Positions 38,028 through 47,322 of a stretch of DNA of 64,000 nucleotides are shown here, one piece after another. The first letter of the stretch is position 1; the number at the start of each line of letters is the position of its first letter. The position numbers were made by a program, and so were the translations under genes. This stretch comes from an uncultured Methanolobus sp. (GTDB lineage: Archaea > Halobacteriota > Methanosarcinia > Methanosarcinales > Methanosarcinaceae), in contig NZ_OY762426.1 in the NCBI RefSeq assembly GCF_963665675.1, forward strand, positions 1,488,001-1,552,000. The letters run 5' to 3'. The notes below the pieces were generated by a model. The model saw only the letters and a list, made by a program, of their open reading frames with translations, was not told the origin of the DNA and did no database searches.

Positions 38028-38957
38028 ATGGATGCTATGGACGACCTGAATACTACAGCAGAGAAGATAAAGACGATGGAGATCAGGGGTGCTGGAAGAA
38101 TTGCAGTTGCAGCTTCTGCGGCACTCAGGGACTATGTAATGACGCTGAAATCACTGCCAATGAGTGAGTTCAATGTCAAACTGGAAGAAGCCGCTAAAAC
38201 GCTTGTGGATACCAGACCAACAGCGGTCTCTTTACCAAATGCAGTTGCCCTTACGAAAAGGCACAATGCCACCAATGTTTATGATGCAATCGATGAGATT
38301 ACAGAAAACGCTGAAAAATTCATTACAAATGCAGAACAGGCACTGGGTAAGATTGGAAAGATAGGTGCAGAGCGTATCCATGATGGCGATGTCATCATGA
38401 CACACTGCAATTCCCATGCAGCACTTTCAATCATCAAAACCGCTTTTGATCAGGGTAAGGATATTTCAGTCATTGCCACGGAATCCAGACCCCGAAGACA
38501 GGGTTTCATTACTATAAGGGAATTGAACGATTATGGAATTCCTACATCTCTTATCGTAGATTCCGCTGTGAGACTGACCATGAAGGAAGTTGACCTTGTT
38601 GTTGTAGGTGCAGACTCGATTTCCATTAACGGAGCACTCATTAACAAAATAGGTACTTCCCAGCTTGCAATGGCAGCCCGGGAAGCCCGCAGGAATGTGA
38701 TCGTTGCTGCCGAGACCTACAAATTCAGTCCTCGCACTCTTCTTGGTGAAATGGTTGAAATTGAAGATCGTTCCAGTGATGAAGTAATAGATGCCGATAT
38801 TCTCAAAGAGCTTCCGAATGTCAAGGTCAGGAACCCGGCTTTCGATGTAACTCCGGCAGAGTACATCGACCTTATTATAACTGAAGTCGGTGCTTTCCCA
38901 CCTGCAATGGCTTTCACAATTCTCAGGGATTATCTGGGTCTTGAAATGGAAATTTGA
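38028..38957 (+). CDS. Ribose-1,5-bisphosphate isomerase
   Basis: 309 residues of the eIF2B-alpha/MtnA superfamily. Converts ribose-1,5-bisphosphate to ribulose-1,5-bisphosphate in the archaeal AMP (nucleoside degradation) pathway that feeds form III RubisCO. Visible landmarks: RGAGRIAVAASAALRDY, catalytic Cys region VIMTHCNSHAAL, ESRPRRQG, catalytic Asp in VVVGADSISINGALINKIGTSQLA, and the C-terminal NPAFDVTPAEYIDLIITEVG. RubisCO and AMP phosphorylase are not in this window. Confidence 0.9.
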   Translation: MDAMDDLNTTAEKIKTMEIRGAGRIAVAASAALRDYVMTLKSLPMSEFNVKLEEAAKTLVDTRPTAVSLPNAVALTKRHNATNVYDAIDEITENAEKFITNAEQALGKIGKIGAERIHDGDVIMTHCNSHAALSIIKTAFDQGKDISVIATESRPRRQGFITIRELNDYGIPTSLIVDSAVRLTMKEVDLVVVGADSISINGALINKIGTSQLAMAAREARRNVIVAAETYKFSPRTLLGEMVEIEDRSSDEVIDADILKELPNVKVRNPAFDVTPAEYIDLIITEVGAFPPAMAFTILRDYLGLEMEI

Positions 38958-39276
38958 ATATTAAAATTGGGATTTGTAGAATTCCTGCCATTAAACCTCT
39001 AAGGTAAGCAGGTCAGTTTGGTCAGATTAATATGATCTATCGTAGGATATGAATAACTTTACCAATCCCGAAGGGTACGGCGGAGCCGGCGTTTTCCCAT
39101 TAGAAAATACGAAATTATCTGCACAATGCATTGTACTTTTTTTGCAAGTATTCTGTAGAAATCTCAGTATAAATACTAGTATGTGGAAGTATCTTCCGTA
39201 TAGCATTATAGGAATATGCCGCCTTCGGCGGATGGCGATTTTGTTTTTAGATCACAGATTGTTTTTGTGGAAAGTC
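38958..39276. other. Noncoding stretch with GC-rich hairpins
   Basis: About 320 bp without a supported gene. It is AT-rich apart from two GC islands: GTACGGCGGAGCCGGCG (about 39075-39091) and a hairpin CCGCCTTCGGCGG (about 39222-39234). A small RNA or terminators are possible; I see no promoter that decides. Confidence 0.4.
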
Positions 39277-39377
39277 TCAGTCTTTCCAGTTCCACCATTT
39301 TAGAAGTTCAGGGTCATGCTCTTCATTGGATGCAAAATAAACTGCTTCTCTGAAAACATAGAGCATGCATCTATCAA
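39277..39377 (-). pseudogene. 3' fragment of the Cdd1-like helix-hairpin-helix gene
   Basis: Read on the minus strand from the att core, the codons give DRCMLYVFREAVYFASNEEH, then DPELLKWWNWKD and TGA (39277-39279). This is the usual C-terminal part of Cdd1-like HhH proteins. The N-terminal part is 14.9 kb away at 54253-54464. The two were one gene before the element integrated. Confidence 0.85.
39368..39377. other. Attachment-site core, left end
   Basis: CATCTATCAA, identical to 54253-54262. Located inside the coding sequence of the split HhH gene (codons for VDR). Confidence 0.8.
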
Positions 39378-39417
39378 GATTCAATACTTATAGAGCACAC
39401 ATTTTTTTTGTACATAA

Positions 39418-39457
39418 GAAAAACCCGTATACCTGATAAGGTTTTCGGGTTTTTTGA
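39418..39457 (-). terminator. Hairpin terminator near the left end of the element
   Basis: AAAAACCCG and CGGGTTTTTT pair around TATACCTGATAAGGTTTT, with runs of A and T on either side, so it can end transcripts in either direction, including the serine recombinase message. One copy of the element motif (39422-39435) lies in it. Confidence 0.65.
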
Positions 39458-39571
39458 CATTTATTTGTGAAAAATCAAGCTGAATTATCAATTGTAAGAG
39501 CTTCAAGTCAATAGAAGCAATTCCCACTCATCAAGTCAAAAAAAGAGTCAGAATGAATGAATTTGACCCAA

Positions 39572-40219
39572 TCAGCATTGTTTCCATTCACCATTATGAT
39601 ACTGATATCCAAGTTCTTTCAATCTGTCTGTGATGGTGCTTGCGCTGGTTTCAAAAAACTTAGCACATGCATTTGCAGATAATTTTTTGTCTATAAGTTC
39701 AATGAGCTTCTTTTCTGGAATCACCTTACGTGGTCTATGACAAACAACACCTCTCTTTTCTGCTGCTCTCCTGCCTGATTCCATCCTTTCTCTGATAATA
39801 TTGCGTTCAAATTCACTGAAAGCACCCATGACTTGCAGTGTCAACTTTCCCATGCTGGAAGTGGTATCAATAGGCTGTGAGGTTGCAATGAAGCCTATAT
39901 TATATGATTCCAGCAATTCAATGTTCACAAGACAATCAACAAGACTCCTTGCAAAACGGTCTATCTTGGTCACAAGAACAATACTGAAGCGTCCTTCCTG
40001 AGCATCCTTCATCATTCTCTGGAATTCAGGTCTATCATCATTCTTGCCTGAGAAGCCAAAATCCGTGTATTCCTTGTGAATACTCCATCCACGTGATTGA
40101 CAATATCTCTGAAGCTCTTCAGACTGCAATTTGACGGATTCAGCTTGATTTTCTGTGCTGGTTCTAATGTAACATGCTACCTTTGTTCCGGCGGCGTCGG
40201 AGTCTGTTTTCGATGTCAT
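39572..40219 (-). CDS. Serine recombinase (resolvase/invertase)
   Basis: 215 residues. N-terminal catalytic domain with the nucleophilic Ser in ACYIRTSTENQAES, then DFGFSGKNDDRPEFQRMMKDAQ and VTKIDRFARSLVD with the Arg cluster, MGAFSEFERNIIRERMESGRRAAEKRG (helix E). C-terminal HTH of about 45 residues (LSANACAKFFETSASTITDRLKELG). Suited to resolve multimers or invert DNA rather than to integrate, as a tyrosine recombinase is also present. Confidence 0.88.
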   Translation of the reverse strand: MTSKTDSDAAGTKVACYIRTSTENQAESVKLQSEELQRYCQSRGWSIHKEYTDFGFSGKNDDRPEFQRMMKDAQEGRFSIVLVTKIDRFARSLVDCLVNIELLESYNIGFIATSQPIDTTSSMGKLTLQVMGAFSEFERNIIRERMESGRRAAEKRGVVCHRPRKVIPEKKLIELIDKKLSANACAKFFETSASTITDRLKELGYQYHNGEWKQC

Positions 40220-40295
40220 ACAATAAGTCTGGACTTATTGTGTGTATATAAACATTTAGTAGCACATTCCGAAAGCATCAGCTTCTTGGATGGGG

Positions 40296-40433
40296 CTACT
40301 TTTTCGCCAAGCGCCGAATTAGCTCATCATTCTCAGCAAGCACAATCGGCATCAGTCGCTCGTATTCTTCTCTGGTCGGAAGTCCACCGGTACTGTGGCC
40401 TTCCGGGACTATTGATTTTTTAGTTTTTGGCAT
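40296..40433 (-). CDS. 45-aa basic protein upstream of the serine recombinase
   Basis: Frame from ATG 40433 (MPKTKKSIVPEGHSTGGLP, ending ENDELIRRLAKK) to TAG 40296-40298. It starts soon after a TATA-like GGATATATC on the minus strand, and lies just upstream of the recombinase on the same strand. Basic ends and a helical middle; family not recognised. Confidence 0.5.
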   Translation of the reverse strand: MPKTKKSIVPEGHSTGGLPTREEYERLMPIVLAENDELIRRLAKK

Positions 40434-40842
40434 GCACTAAGATATATCCTGCATCCAATATAGCCTATTCGCACCATCCGCCATCACGCTTGTTCTTGAT
40501 TTTAAGATTCAATCGCAAGCAATGTGGTGTGTTGTCTGTTGGTGCTGTTGATGCAGTCAATGACTACGCTGCATACACTGTATACACGACCAACAATGAA
40601 CGACACCGAACCACAAAAACAACAGCCAGCGACTTAATGATGTGTTTTTCAATGTTTGCAATGTTGGATTTCCGGGGTCGAAAGTCTCGAAGGCAAGACA
40701 CGGAAAGACCCGTGTTTTGCTCACCACGGGCGGGATTTTTGCCGGTCCTGCCGGATAAGCTGCAATCATTCCAATAGAAGCAAGTGAATAGTTTCACAAT
40801 GCATGGCTCAGCAGCTTATATGTGGAATGCATACTACATTTC
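40434..40842. other. No gene recognised
   Basis: About 410 bp. Open frames on both strands lack ribosome sites and family features. Two repeated CGGGxxCGG-like strings (GTTTTTGCCGGTCCTGCCGG around 40735-40755) are the only visible structure. Confidence 0.4.
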
Positions 40843-41100
40843 ATGAATGAAGAAATAAAAAGCGAACAGGAACTCTATAACCGTATTAATGAATACCGAA
40901 AGAAGCTAAGAACCGGTGCACTGACTTCACTTGATGTCCAGTCCTTCATCGAAACACAATCATCTGACTTGTTTCCTGATGTGGTTTTGAAGAATCTAAT
41001 ATTGGGAAATGCATGTGGATGGGGAACTTATGATATTGCCACTGAGCACTTCGAGAATCATATTCAGGCTTTTAGGCATTTTCAGGTATTTAACATGTGA
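40843..41100 (+). CDS. Small acidic protein of the integrated element
   Basis: 85 residues from ATG 40843 (MNEEIKSEQELYNRINEYRKKL...), ending HFQVFNM. Mostly helical, charged. A TATA-like box (about 40817-40822, TTATAT) precedes it. Family not recognised. Runs opposite to most genes of the element. Confidence 0.5.
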   Translation: MNEEIKSEQELYNRINEYRKKLRTGALTSLDVQSFIETQSSDLFPDVVLKNLILGNACGWGTYDIATEHFENHIQAFRHFQVFNM

Positions 41101-41194
41101 TTAATAACAGGTGGCATGACACGGACAGTCATACTAATTTGAACTATATATATTTTTTAATTAATTCTGTGTTATAAATGTAGTAAGGTTGTTT

Positions 41195-41281
41195 TCATTG
41201 AAATGCAGGTAAAAAACAATAAACTGCAAGTGCTCCTAATATTATTGCTATTATTATCCAAATTATATTTTTCATGTTCAT
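41195..41281 (-). CDS. Possible 28-aa membrane peptide
   Basis: Frame MNMKNIIWIIIAIILGAL then AVYCFLPAFQ and TGA, a single hydrophobic helix with a basic N-terminus. TATTATGG-like promoter sequence lies just upstream on the minus strand; no ribosome site. Otherwise 41101-41487 shows only AT-rich DNA. Confidence 0.3.
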   Translation of the reverse strand: MNMKNIIWIIIAIILGALAVYCFLPAFQ

Positions 41282-41487
41282 TATTACCATAATATAGAGG
41301 ATTTGATATTTTAAGTACTTACTTCATTTACAAACCATTAAAGGAAAGTTTTCCAACACATTTTTTAAAGCATTTAAATATAATATTCCATGACGATTAC
41401 CGCCAAGATGGATGACTTACAACACACATTTCAAAAAAGTTAAATATTTAGAACCCTTAAAAATCCAAATACATTGGGGCAAAAATC

Positions 41488-41892
41488 ATGAAAATAAGAG
41501 TAGTCAGTTCAAAAGAAGAAATCAGCACACTTGGCACGAATGAAGAAATTATCCACCTTGCGTTCAGACCATCAAATACGGACATATTAGAGCTAATCAC
41601 TCGGTGTCCAAAGGTGAAAGCACTGCACATTCCAGCATCATACAAAAGGACAATTTCACATTCTAGTATCATGTTCCTTGAAATGCAGGGAATTGACCTT
41701 GTTGAGGGTGATGTATGGGGACATAGAAAGGACATCAACGACTATTCCGAAGTCTCACAAAGAATCTATGACCTCATCGATGAATACAAGGAAAAAGGAA
41801 TGTCTGAGGAAGAAATTGTTGATAAAATGACACGGGAAGAAATGCATATGAGTAAAGATTTACTCCGGTTCATTATCAAAAGTCGAATGTGA
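41488..41892 (+). CDS. DUF1699 family protein
   Basis: 134 residues: MKIRVVSSKEEI, HLAFRPSNTDILELI, CPKVKALHIPASYKRT and GDVWGHRKDINDY are the signatures of DUF1699, a family I know from Methanosarcinales. Function unknown; the C-terminal third (MSEEEIVDKMTREEMHMSKDLLRFIIK) resembles an HTH. Ends at TGA 41890-41892, followed by a terminator hairpin. Confidence 0.82.
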   Translation: MKIRVVSSKEEISTLGTNEEIIHLAFRPSNTDILELITRCPKVKALHIPASYKRTISHSSIMFLEMQGIDLVEGDVWGHRKDINDYSEVSQRIYDLIDEYKEKGMSEEEIVDKMTREEMHMSKDLLRFIIKSRM

Positions 41893-41898
41893 AAGCAA

Positions 41899-41923
41899 GG
41901 ACGGGAGTACTCCTTTCCCGTCC
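41899..41923 (+). terminator. Hairpin after the DUF1699 gene
   Basis: Perfect stem GGACGGGA/TCCCGTCC with loop GTACTCCTT, 6 bp after the stop codon. The rest up to 42311 is AT-rich; an inverted repeat AGATGGTGGA/TCCACCATCT (about 42069-42164) with an 80-bp spacer is seen there. Confidence 0.65.
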
Positions 41924-42311
41924 TCAGTACCCAAAACAGCATTATACTGCATTGGGAAAATTGCTTTTCTAATTTATAATTCTTTGGATTCTATTTTTAT
42001 TGTTAGCTAAAAATATAATACACCAACACTCATTACTTCAGCATGTTATTTATGAAAAACCGTATCGGAGATGGTGGATAAAAATTATTCATTTATTTTT
42101 ATAGAGAGGTAAAAATTCAATGAAAACTTATTGAAACTGTTGGGTTAGTTTGGTCCACCATCTTAGTTTATTGAACTAAAATTATGTTATAAAGCTTTAT
42201 CCCTCTTCTTATTTATTATTTTAATACTGAAAAACTTTTTTTGATTTTGAATAATTTATATAATTTATTTCTAATAATATAATTAGCCTTCAAAATAATG
42301 GTGAAGCGGCG

Positions 42312-42689
42312 TTATTTGCCACCTATCTTTTCTGCTGTCGATTCACCCAACCATCCAAGGCGATAAGCTGTGAATGCAATGATACCAATGCCAAGCGGCG
42401 TTGTAATCGGGCTGATTGTCACAACAAGCACTATACCGACACCAAAACCAATGACACCGCCAATGAGCCTACCGGCATCGAATTCATCATCTGTCAAGAT
42501 GTTGAACAGGACGTTGATTGCGATTGTGACTATGACTATGCCTGTTGATTTCCAAAAGCTGATGATGTCGATGAACCACAATACCGCTGTGAGTCCGAAA
42601 ACGACTACAGAAGCCCATATGAGATAGTGGTAAATGTTGTCTTCTGTTCTATTCCGTGAGTTGTTAGCTCTAGTTTGCTTTCTTACCAT
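42312..42689 (-). CDS. Small membrane protein paired with the spike-like protein
   Basis: 125 residues from ATG 42689, preceded by AGGTGAT. N-terminal basic stretch MVRKQTRANNSRNRTED, then about four hydrophobic segments (YLIWASVVVFGLTAVLWFI, GIVIVTIAINVLF, IGGVIGFGVGIVLVVTI, GIGIIAFTAYRLGWLG). It overlaps the end of the upstream spike-like gene by 20 bp, so the pair is translated together. Confidence 0.7.
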   Translation of the reverse strand: MVRKQTRANNSRNRTEDNIYHYLIWASVVVFGLTAVLWFIDIISFWKSTGIVIVTIAINVLFNILTDDEFDAGRLIGGVIGFGVGIVLVVTISPITTPLGIGIIAFTAYRLGWLGESTAEKIGGK

Positions 42690-44736
42690 TTGTATCACCT
42701 GTAAGTATGAATGAAAATATGCCGAGAATACCGCCTGCAATCATGAATTCCAGCACCCCAAGCAGCACTGAGCCGGAATTCAGCCAATAGTTGAAAAGGA
42801 ATGGATTCACGCCTATCATGAGCACTAGCAGCGGCAAAATCCAGCCCACCGTGCCGTATAATGCCGTTGCTGACAATGATGAGAACACATCTGTATTGCT
42901 GAAGCTGATGACAATATAAGCACCCAAATAAGCACCGATGATGACCAACCAATTGACCGGATTCGCGATTATCGTGGTCGCTGTTGTCGTTGATGTGGTT
43001 GGAAGGTCATTGCTACTTTCAATGAATTCTGTGAACTCTTCTGTGATTTCCACCCGGGTAATGCTGTCAGTACCGGAATCACTTGACGAATCCCCGGATT
43101 CAGTGGTGCTTTCGGATGCAGAAGAGCTTCCACCACCTGTGACAGCGACTAATTCGACGGTCGTGGCCTCACTGAATTCATTGAGAACAAGCGTGTAATC
43201 ACCATCAGTAGCGATGAATTGCTCATGCTCAGTGTCTTCAACATAGACCTGATATCCAAGGTCTTCCATGAGCGATTCGTCAAAAACAAGCACAACAGCG
43301 TCGTAATAGTCATAATTCGAAGCCGTCAGGATGATTTCACACCCTTCTTCAATGCCACCCTGAATAGTGAGGTAATAATCACCGCTGCCATCCACGTTTC
43401 CGGTCAAGGTTCGGAAGCCTTGGTCTGCTACAAATCCACCTGTACCATCATTATCATTCACAACAATGCTGCCGCTGTTGTCGGGAGTTACGTAGAAAAA
43501 GTTCATGCTGTGACCATAGTTTCCATCCTGATACTGACTGAATGTCGCAGAAAGGCCATAATCGCCATCGTAAGCACCTGTTCGACAATATAGTGGCTGC
43601 CCCGAAATGTCAAATCGCAATACTCCGCCATCGTAGGCAATGACTACAAATCCGTCACCGATTACTACACCGTTGTTGGATTGGGTGGCACTGACATCAT
43701 CATCAAGGTCATAAGCCCAATCAAGAGCCCCATCTGATAGGTCAAGACAGAACAGACCTGTATTGCCTGATGTGCCTTTTGGCATCATGTATAGCCTGTT
43801 ATCTGAGCCTAAAAAGAAGCTTGATGAATCGAAATAGAGATTTGGGTACAAATCTTCCATACTATATACCCAATTTTCCGTTGGTGTGCCTTCGATGTCC
43901 GAATATGACCTAATCACGGAATAGGTGTATGTCGGGTCATAGTCCATGAATATGAGATTCCCTGAGCTATCATACTGCATCGACTGTGCTTGACCATATG
44001 CTGAAGCTGCACCGTGTTGGATTGCACCGATATCATCACTCATAGCGTGTTCACCGTCAAAAAGTGAAATTGGAATAATACTATTATAGCTCTCAATTGC
44101 CGGGAATTCACTATCTGTAGACGAATATGACAGGTCTGATGTATCGTAGTGAGCAATTCCGCCGTCGTCACTTTCAGGATAACAAATTTCAGAACCATCA
44201 GCCGTGAGTGCTCCGGGTGCACCGGTGAGGATTTCATTACCGTTCGACTCATCAATGAGATTGCCTTCAGAATCGAGCTTCAGGATGACCGTAGAACCGC
44301 TCATGGACAGTTCTACATAGATGTATCCGTATGAATCCACCACAATATTTCCGTAGCTGCTGCCGAACATTCCGCCATCATACATGGTATTGTAGTTCCA
44401 TTCCTGCGACAAATCATCAGTATTATATGCATAAATGCTGAACATATCATCGTAAAAGTAGATTTGACTGTCATCAGGAGAAAGGAAAAGATTAGTGTTG
44501 TCACAATCGTAGGAACTTGTTCCTGATACGGAATCTTCAATGCTTCCATCACTTATTCGGTATAGGTCTCCGTCTTCCGTCAGCACAAAAAGCGTTCCCT
44601 CGCTATCTATTGCGGCTGCTGAAGGCGCACTAATGCTTGTTATTTCCCATTCTGGCACATTGTCATCAGGTGCAGCCGCTGCAATTGGTATCAAAAGCAG
44701 CAACATAAGCACCATTGTTATTATTTTGAGTTTCAT
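42670..44736 (-). CDS. Large secreted beta-propeller-like protein with C-terminal membrane anchor
   Basis: 688 residues. Signal peptide MKLKIITMVLMLLLLIPIAAAA; then repeated propeller-like blades (AIDSEGTLFVLTEDGDLYRISDG, LSPDDSQIYFYDDMFSIYAYN, GSDNRLYMMPKGTSGNTGLFCLDLSDGAL, VIGDGFVVIAYDGGVLRFD) up to about residue 410; a beta-sandwich-like region; a Ser/Thr-rich linker (GGGSSSASESTTESGDSSSDSG); and about four membrane helices at the C-terminus. Shape and acidic composition resemble membrane-anchored spikes of pleomorphic archaeal viruses or a cell-surface adhesin of a conjugative element. The promoter is followed by GAGGA before ATG. Confidence 0.78.
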   Translation of the reverse strand: MKLKIITMVLMLLLLIPIAAAAPDDNVPEWEITSISAPSAAAIDSEGTLFVLTEDGDLYRISDGSIEDSVSGTSSYDCDNTNLFLSPDDSQIYFYDDMFSIYAYNTDDLSQEWNYNTMYDGGMFGSSYGNIVVDSYGYIYVELSMSGSTVILKLDSEGNLIDESNGNEILTGAPGALTADGSEICYPESDDGGIAHYDTSDLSYSSTDSEFPAIESYNSIIPISLFDGEHAMSDDIGAIQHGAASAYGQAQSMQYDSSGNLIFMDYDPTYTYSVIRSYSDIEGTPTENWVYSMEDLYPNLYFDSSSFFLGSDNRLYMMPKGTSGNTGLFCLDLSDGALDWAYDLDDDVSATQSNNGVVIGDGFVVIAYDGGVLRFDISGQPLYCRTGAYDGDYGLSATFSQYQDGNYGHSMNFFYVTPDNSGSIVVNDNDGTGGFVADQGFRTLTGNVDGSGDYYLTIQGGIEEGCEIILTASNYDYYDAVVLVFDESLMEDLGYQVYVEDTEHEQFIATDGDYTLVLNEFSEATTVELVAVTGGGSSSASESTTESGDSSSDSGTDSITRVEITEEFTEFIESSNDLPTTSTTTATTIIANPVNWLVIIGAYLGAYIVISFSNTDVFSSLSATALYGTVGWILPLLVLMIGVNPFLFNYWLNSGSVLLGVLEFMIAGGILGIFSFILTGDTNGKKAN

Positions 44737-44828
44737 GATTAGTCCTCGGCGGCATCCTTATTCTTATAGTCTTTGGAATGAGTTTTGCATGTGACTATAT
44801 AAGGATTTGGATTCTAAAAAGTAGAAAA

Positions 44829-45392
44829 TCAATGATGCAGGTGCTTTTTTTGCAAAAATAAAATGAAATCGTACAACCCTATCTTCCCGGTCTGAATTCT
44901 GACCCTGATAGCTCTTGCACGCCGGGAATAATCCCCGGTCATGAGGAATGGAATCCCCTTCTTATTTTTCTTAGAAATCACTAATCCGTACATCCATCTA
45001 TCTTCATAGTCCCTGACACGCTTGACCATCTCGGCGCTCAGGCGATATGTATTGACCGGTTTCTTGCTGCCCGGAATCTTTTTGCGATGGACGATGACAA
45101 GGTATCCAAAGCCTTTTGCTTTGCAGGATTCGTAATGCTGCGAGTATCTGCGAAGGATTTTCATCAGTGCTTCATATTTGATTGGCTTGACACTTATCGA
45201 TTCCCTGAAATTATTCACCATCGGGAGCAGGTCATTAGCTGTTATGAACTTGTTTCCGTTCATTTCAAGCATGGTCTTGAACACTATGAATTTCGATGCC
45301 CCAAGGTTGCTTCTGATGAGGCAGTATACACACAAAGGCTTCTCAGTATATTGTTTCTCTAGTCCACAGCATGGACAGGTATCGTTTTTCAT
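44829..45392 (-). CDS. Zinc-ribbon plus winged-helix-like protein
   Basis: 187 residues. N-terminal zinc ribbon CPCCGLEKQYTEKPLCVYC with two CxxC knuckles. The middle (FKTMLEMNGNKFITANDLLPMVN...MKILRRYSQHYESCKAKGFGYLVI) looks like a winged helix. The C-terminal 60 residues are basic. Probably a nucleic-acid-binding regulator of the element. No ribosome site is obvious. Confidence 0.6.
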   Translation of the reverse strand: MKNDTCPCCGLEKQYTEKPLCVYCLIRSNLGASKFIVFKTMLEMNGNKFITANDLLPMVNNFRESISVKPIKYEALMKILRRYSQHYESCKAKGFGYLVIVHRKKIPGSKKPVNTYRLSAEMVKRVRDYEDRWMYGLVISKKNKKGIPFLMTGDYSRRARAIRVRIQTGKIGLYDFILFLQKKHLHH

Positions 45393-45615
45393 GTGTTAGT
45401 TCCTATGATTCTGACTGCTATGTGTGTGAGTGGAAGCGGAGGCTTCAATCTCTGATTGATGCCGTAGTGTGAGCGAAAATCCCTTCGGGGGTGTCGGGCG
45501 GTGGATGCGACCCTTTAATATTTGGCCACTCAGATAAAAATAATGCGTATTTGGTCACAGGCTCGAAAACCCGTGCACTCCGAGCTATTCCAGTGTCCAT
45601 ATGAACAACATATGG

Positions 45616-46083
45616 TCACTCGACCGGCTGCATGAAATTCCGTCCAATGTGGCCTCTGATGCTGAAAAATCGGGCATAAGAGCCACCGTTCAGCATGTCA
45701 GACATCAGCCTGACAATTCCCACATCTGAGAGCACTGACACATCAGAATCACAATACCGGCGTGCTAATTCACGCTTCTTGTTGATTGGCAGTTCCTTGA
45801 TGACTTCAATACAGGTTTCATGATTTGGCTGCGGGTATGTCGGTTCTTCGGCTTCCTCTTCCTGCTGTGTCCGGGTGTACAATTTCGACCATTTTTCGGA
45901 CAATTCGCTGCTGAAATCGTCACCTAGTTCCTCAGCCATAACATCAAGAACAATATCACGTTCATCCGGGGTGATGTCGTCCCAATAGCTTTCAAGGTCG
46001 CTCATCTGCGATTCAATCCATGAAATTGTGTCGTCTTTCATTCCCGGCGGCATTTCAGTACATCCATTATGATTATCTTTCAT
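45616..46083 (-). CDS. Acidic element protein, unknown
   Basis: 155 residues from ATG 46083 (MKDNHNGCTEMPPGMKDD...), an upstream TTG at 46092 also fits. Acidic N-terminal half, mixed C-terminal half (KELPINKKRELARRYC, GGSYARFFSIRGHIGRNF). A TATA-like stretch (about 46109-46122) and one copy of the 14-bp element motif (46142-46155) lie upstream. Confidence 0.55.
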   Translation of the reverse strand: MKDNHNGCTEMPPGMKDDTISWIESQMSDLESYWDDITPDERDIVLDVMAEELGDDFSSELSEKWSKLYTRTQQEEEAEEPTYPQPNHETCIEVIKELPINKKRELARRYCDSDVSVLSDVGIVRLMSDMLNGGSYARFFSIRGHIGRNFMQPVE

Positions 46084-46307
46084 AATTTTCAATTGAGGGT
46101 ATTTCCTTTATATATATTTCTATTAAAAACACAATCGGCTTCCGGTGTACGGATTTTTCTAATACAAACGTTTATATACTAATAAAAGATTTTTAGTACT
46201 AGTATAATATCGCAAACTAGAGGGACAATCAAGTGACCAGTGAAAAATTGAAAGCCTGCCAATTATTGATACTTTGCGTCATACTCCGCTATCAGGAGCA
46301 CTAATGT

Positions 46308-47171
46308 TCACCATCTGAGTGAAGCTTGACCACCCGGAAGCCCCATACCTTGAATGACTATTCCTGCTTTTGTCATCTTTGTGATATGATATTTGCCACC
46401 AATGATTTCATTCGGTGACAATGGACGGCGTGCATGACCCCTTCGGTGCTCTGGATTTGATGGTGACATGATTTCAACTGAGCCTGATTTGTATAGTTGC
46501 AAGTGCTTCATACGGAAGGGAAACATGTCTTTCCAATGGTGGAAGAACGAAGCATCTAGCAACATTCCTCTATACCTCATTGAAAGCTGTTCTCTTCGTT
46601 GCCTTCGTTCATTCTCTTTCTTGACCTCTTCAGGCGATTTTTCGGGTGGTGCTGCCTTGGTTGGCACATTGGCCTTATGCAATCGGAGATGTTGCAAAGC
46701 GGCCTCTAGCTCCTGAATTCTCAGGTTTTTGGATTCCAATTCGGCCTTCAATGCACTGTCATCCGCTTCCGTTTCCACGGTCTCAATGATTGGCGGTGCT
46801 TCCCTTATGCCTGATTCAATCTCTGAAAGGCGCTGACGTACTTCTTTTTGGACCTCGGAACTGAACTGCTCATCATTCTCAAGAATAGACCTAACCGCCG
46901 CTTGTATGCGTTCTTGCTTGATTCGCTTGTATCGATGCGGGTCTTGTGCGTGAATTTTGCCTTTCTTCGTGGTCGAATAATGGTTCAGTGTGCCGGTTTT
47001 GGAATCTACGGTGATGTATCCGCTTCTCTTCAAGTAATAAATTTCGCTACGCAGCGTCTTGATACTCTCATGTTGAACGTGCTTAGCAATATCCTGACTA
47101 GTTGTACCAGAATTATGAAGAACATAGTTCAAAATGGCAAATTTTAGTGTTCCGTCACGAAAAGATTTCAT
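46308..47171 (-). CDS. Winged-helix protein with long coiled-coil tail
   Basis: 287 residues. N-terminal winged helix (KFAILNYVLHNSGTTSQDIAKHVQHESIKTLRSEIYYLKRSGYITVD), coiled coil about residues 85-190 (ESKNLRIQELEAALQHLRL), then a basic region (ERRQRREQLSMRYRGMLL) and a C-terminal domain. AGAGGT precedes ATG 47171. Two copies of the element motif lie upstream (47266-47279, 47309-47322), the best regulatory arrangement in the element. Confidence 0.65.
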   Translation of the reverse strand: MKSFRDGTLKFAILNYVLHNSGTTSQDIAKHVQHESIKTLRSEIYYLKRSGYITVDSKTGTLNHYSTTKKGKIHAQDPHRYKRIKQERIQAAVRSILENDEQFSSEVQKEVRQRLSEIESGIREAPPIIETVETEADDSALKAELESKNLRIQELEAALQHLRLHKANVPTKAAPPEKSPEEVKKENERRQRREQLSMRYRGMLLDASFFHHWKDMFPFRMKHLQLYKSGSVEIMSPSNPEHRRGHARRPLSPNEIIGGKYHITKMTKAGIVIQGMGLPGGQASLRW

Positions 47172-47322
47172 CGCAGACCTCTTTAATCAAAACCATCGCT
47201 TTTGACTTTATCACCGATACAACGCAATATTATTAATTATTTGCCAAATTGAACTGATATAAAGTCAGGTATACGGATTTTGAGCTTTTTAATTGCTTGG
47301 AATCTGCTCCGGTGTGCGGATT

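Noticed and set aside
39049..39303. Open frame across the left junction of the element
   Set aside because: It overlaps the Cdd1 3' fragment on the opposite strand and has no start signals.
40427..40777. Plus-strand open frame of 116 codons
   Set aside because: No ribosome site, odd composition, and no family features; nothing in the window supports it.
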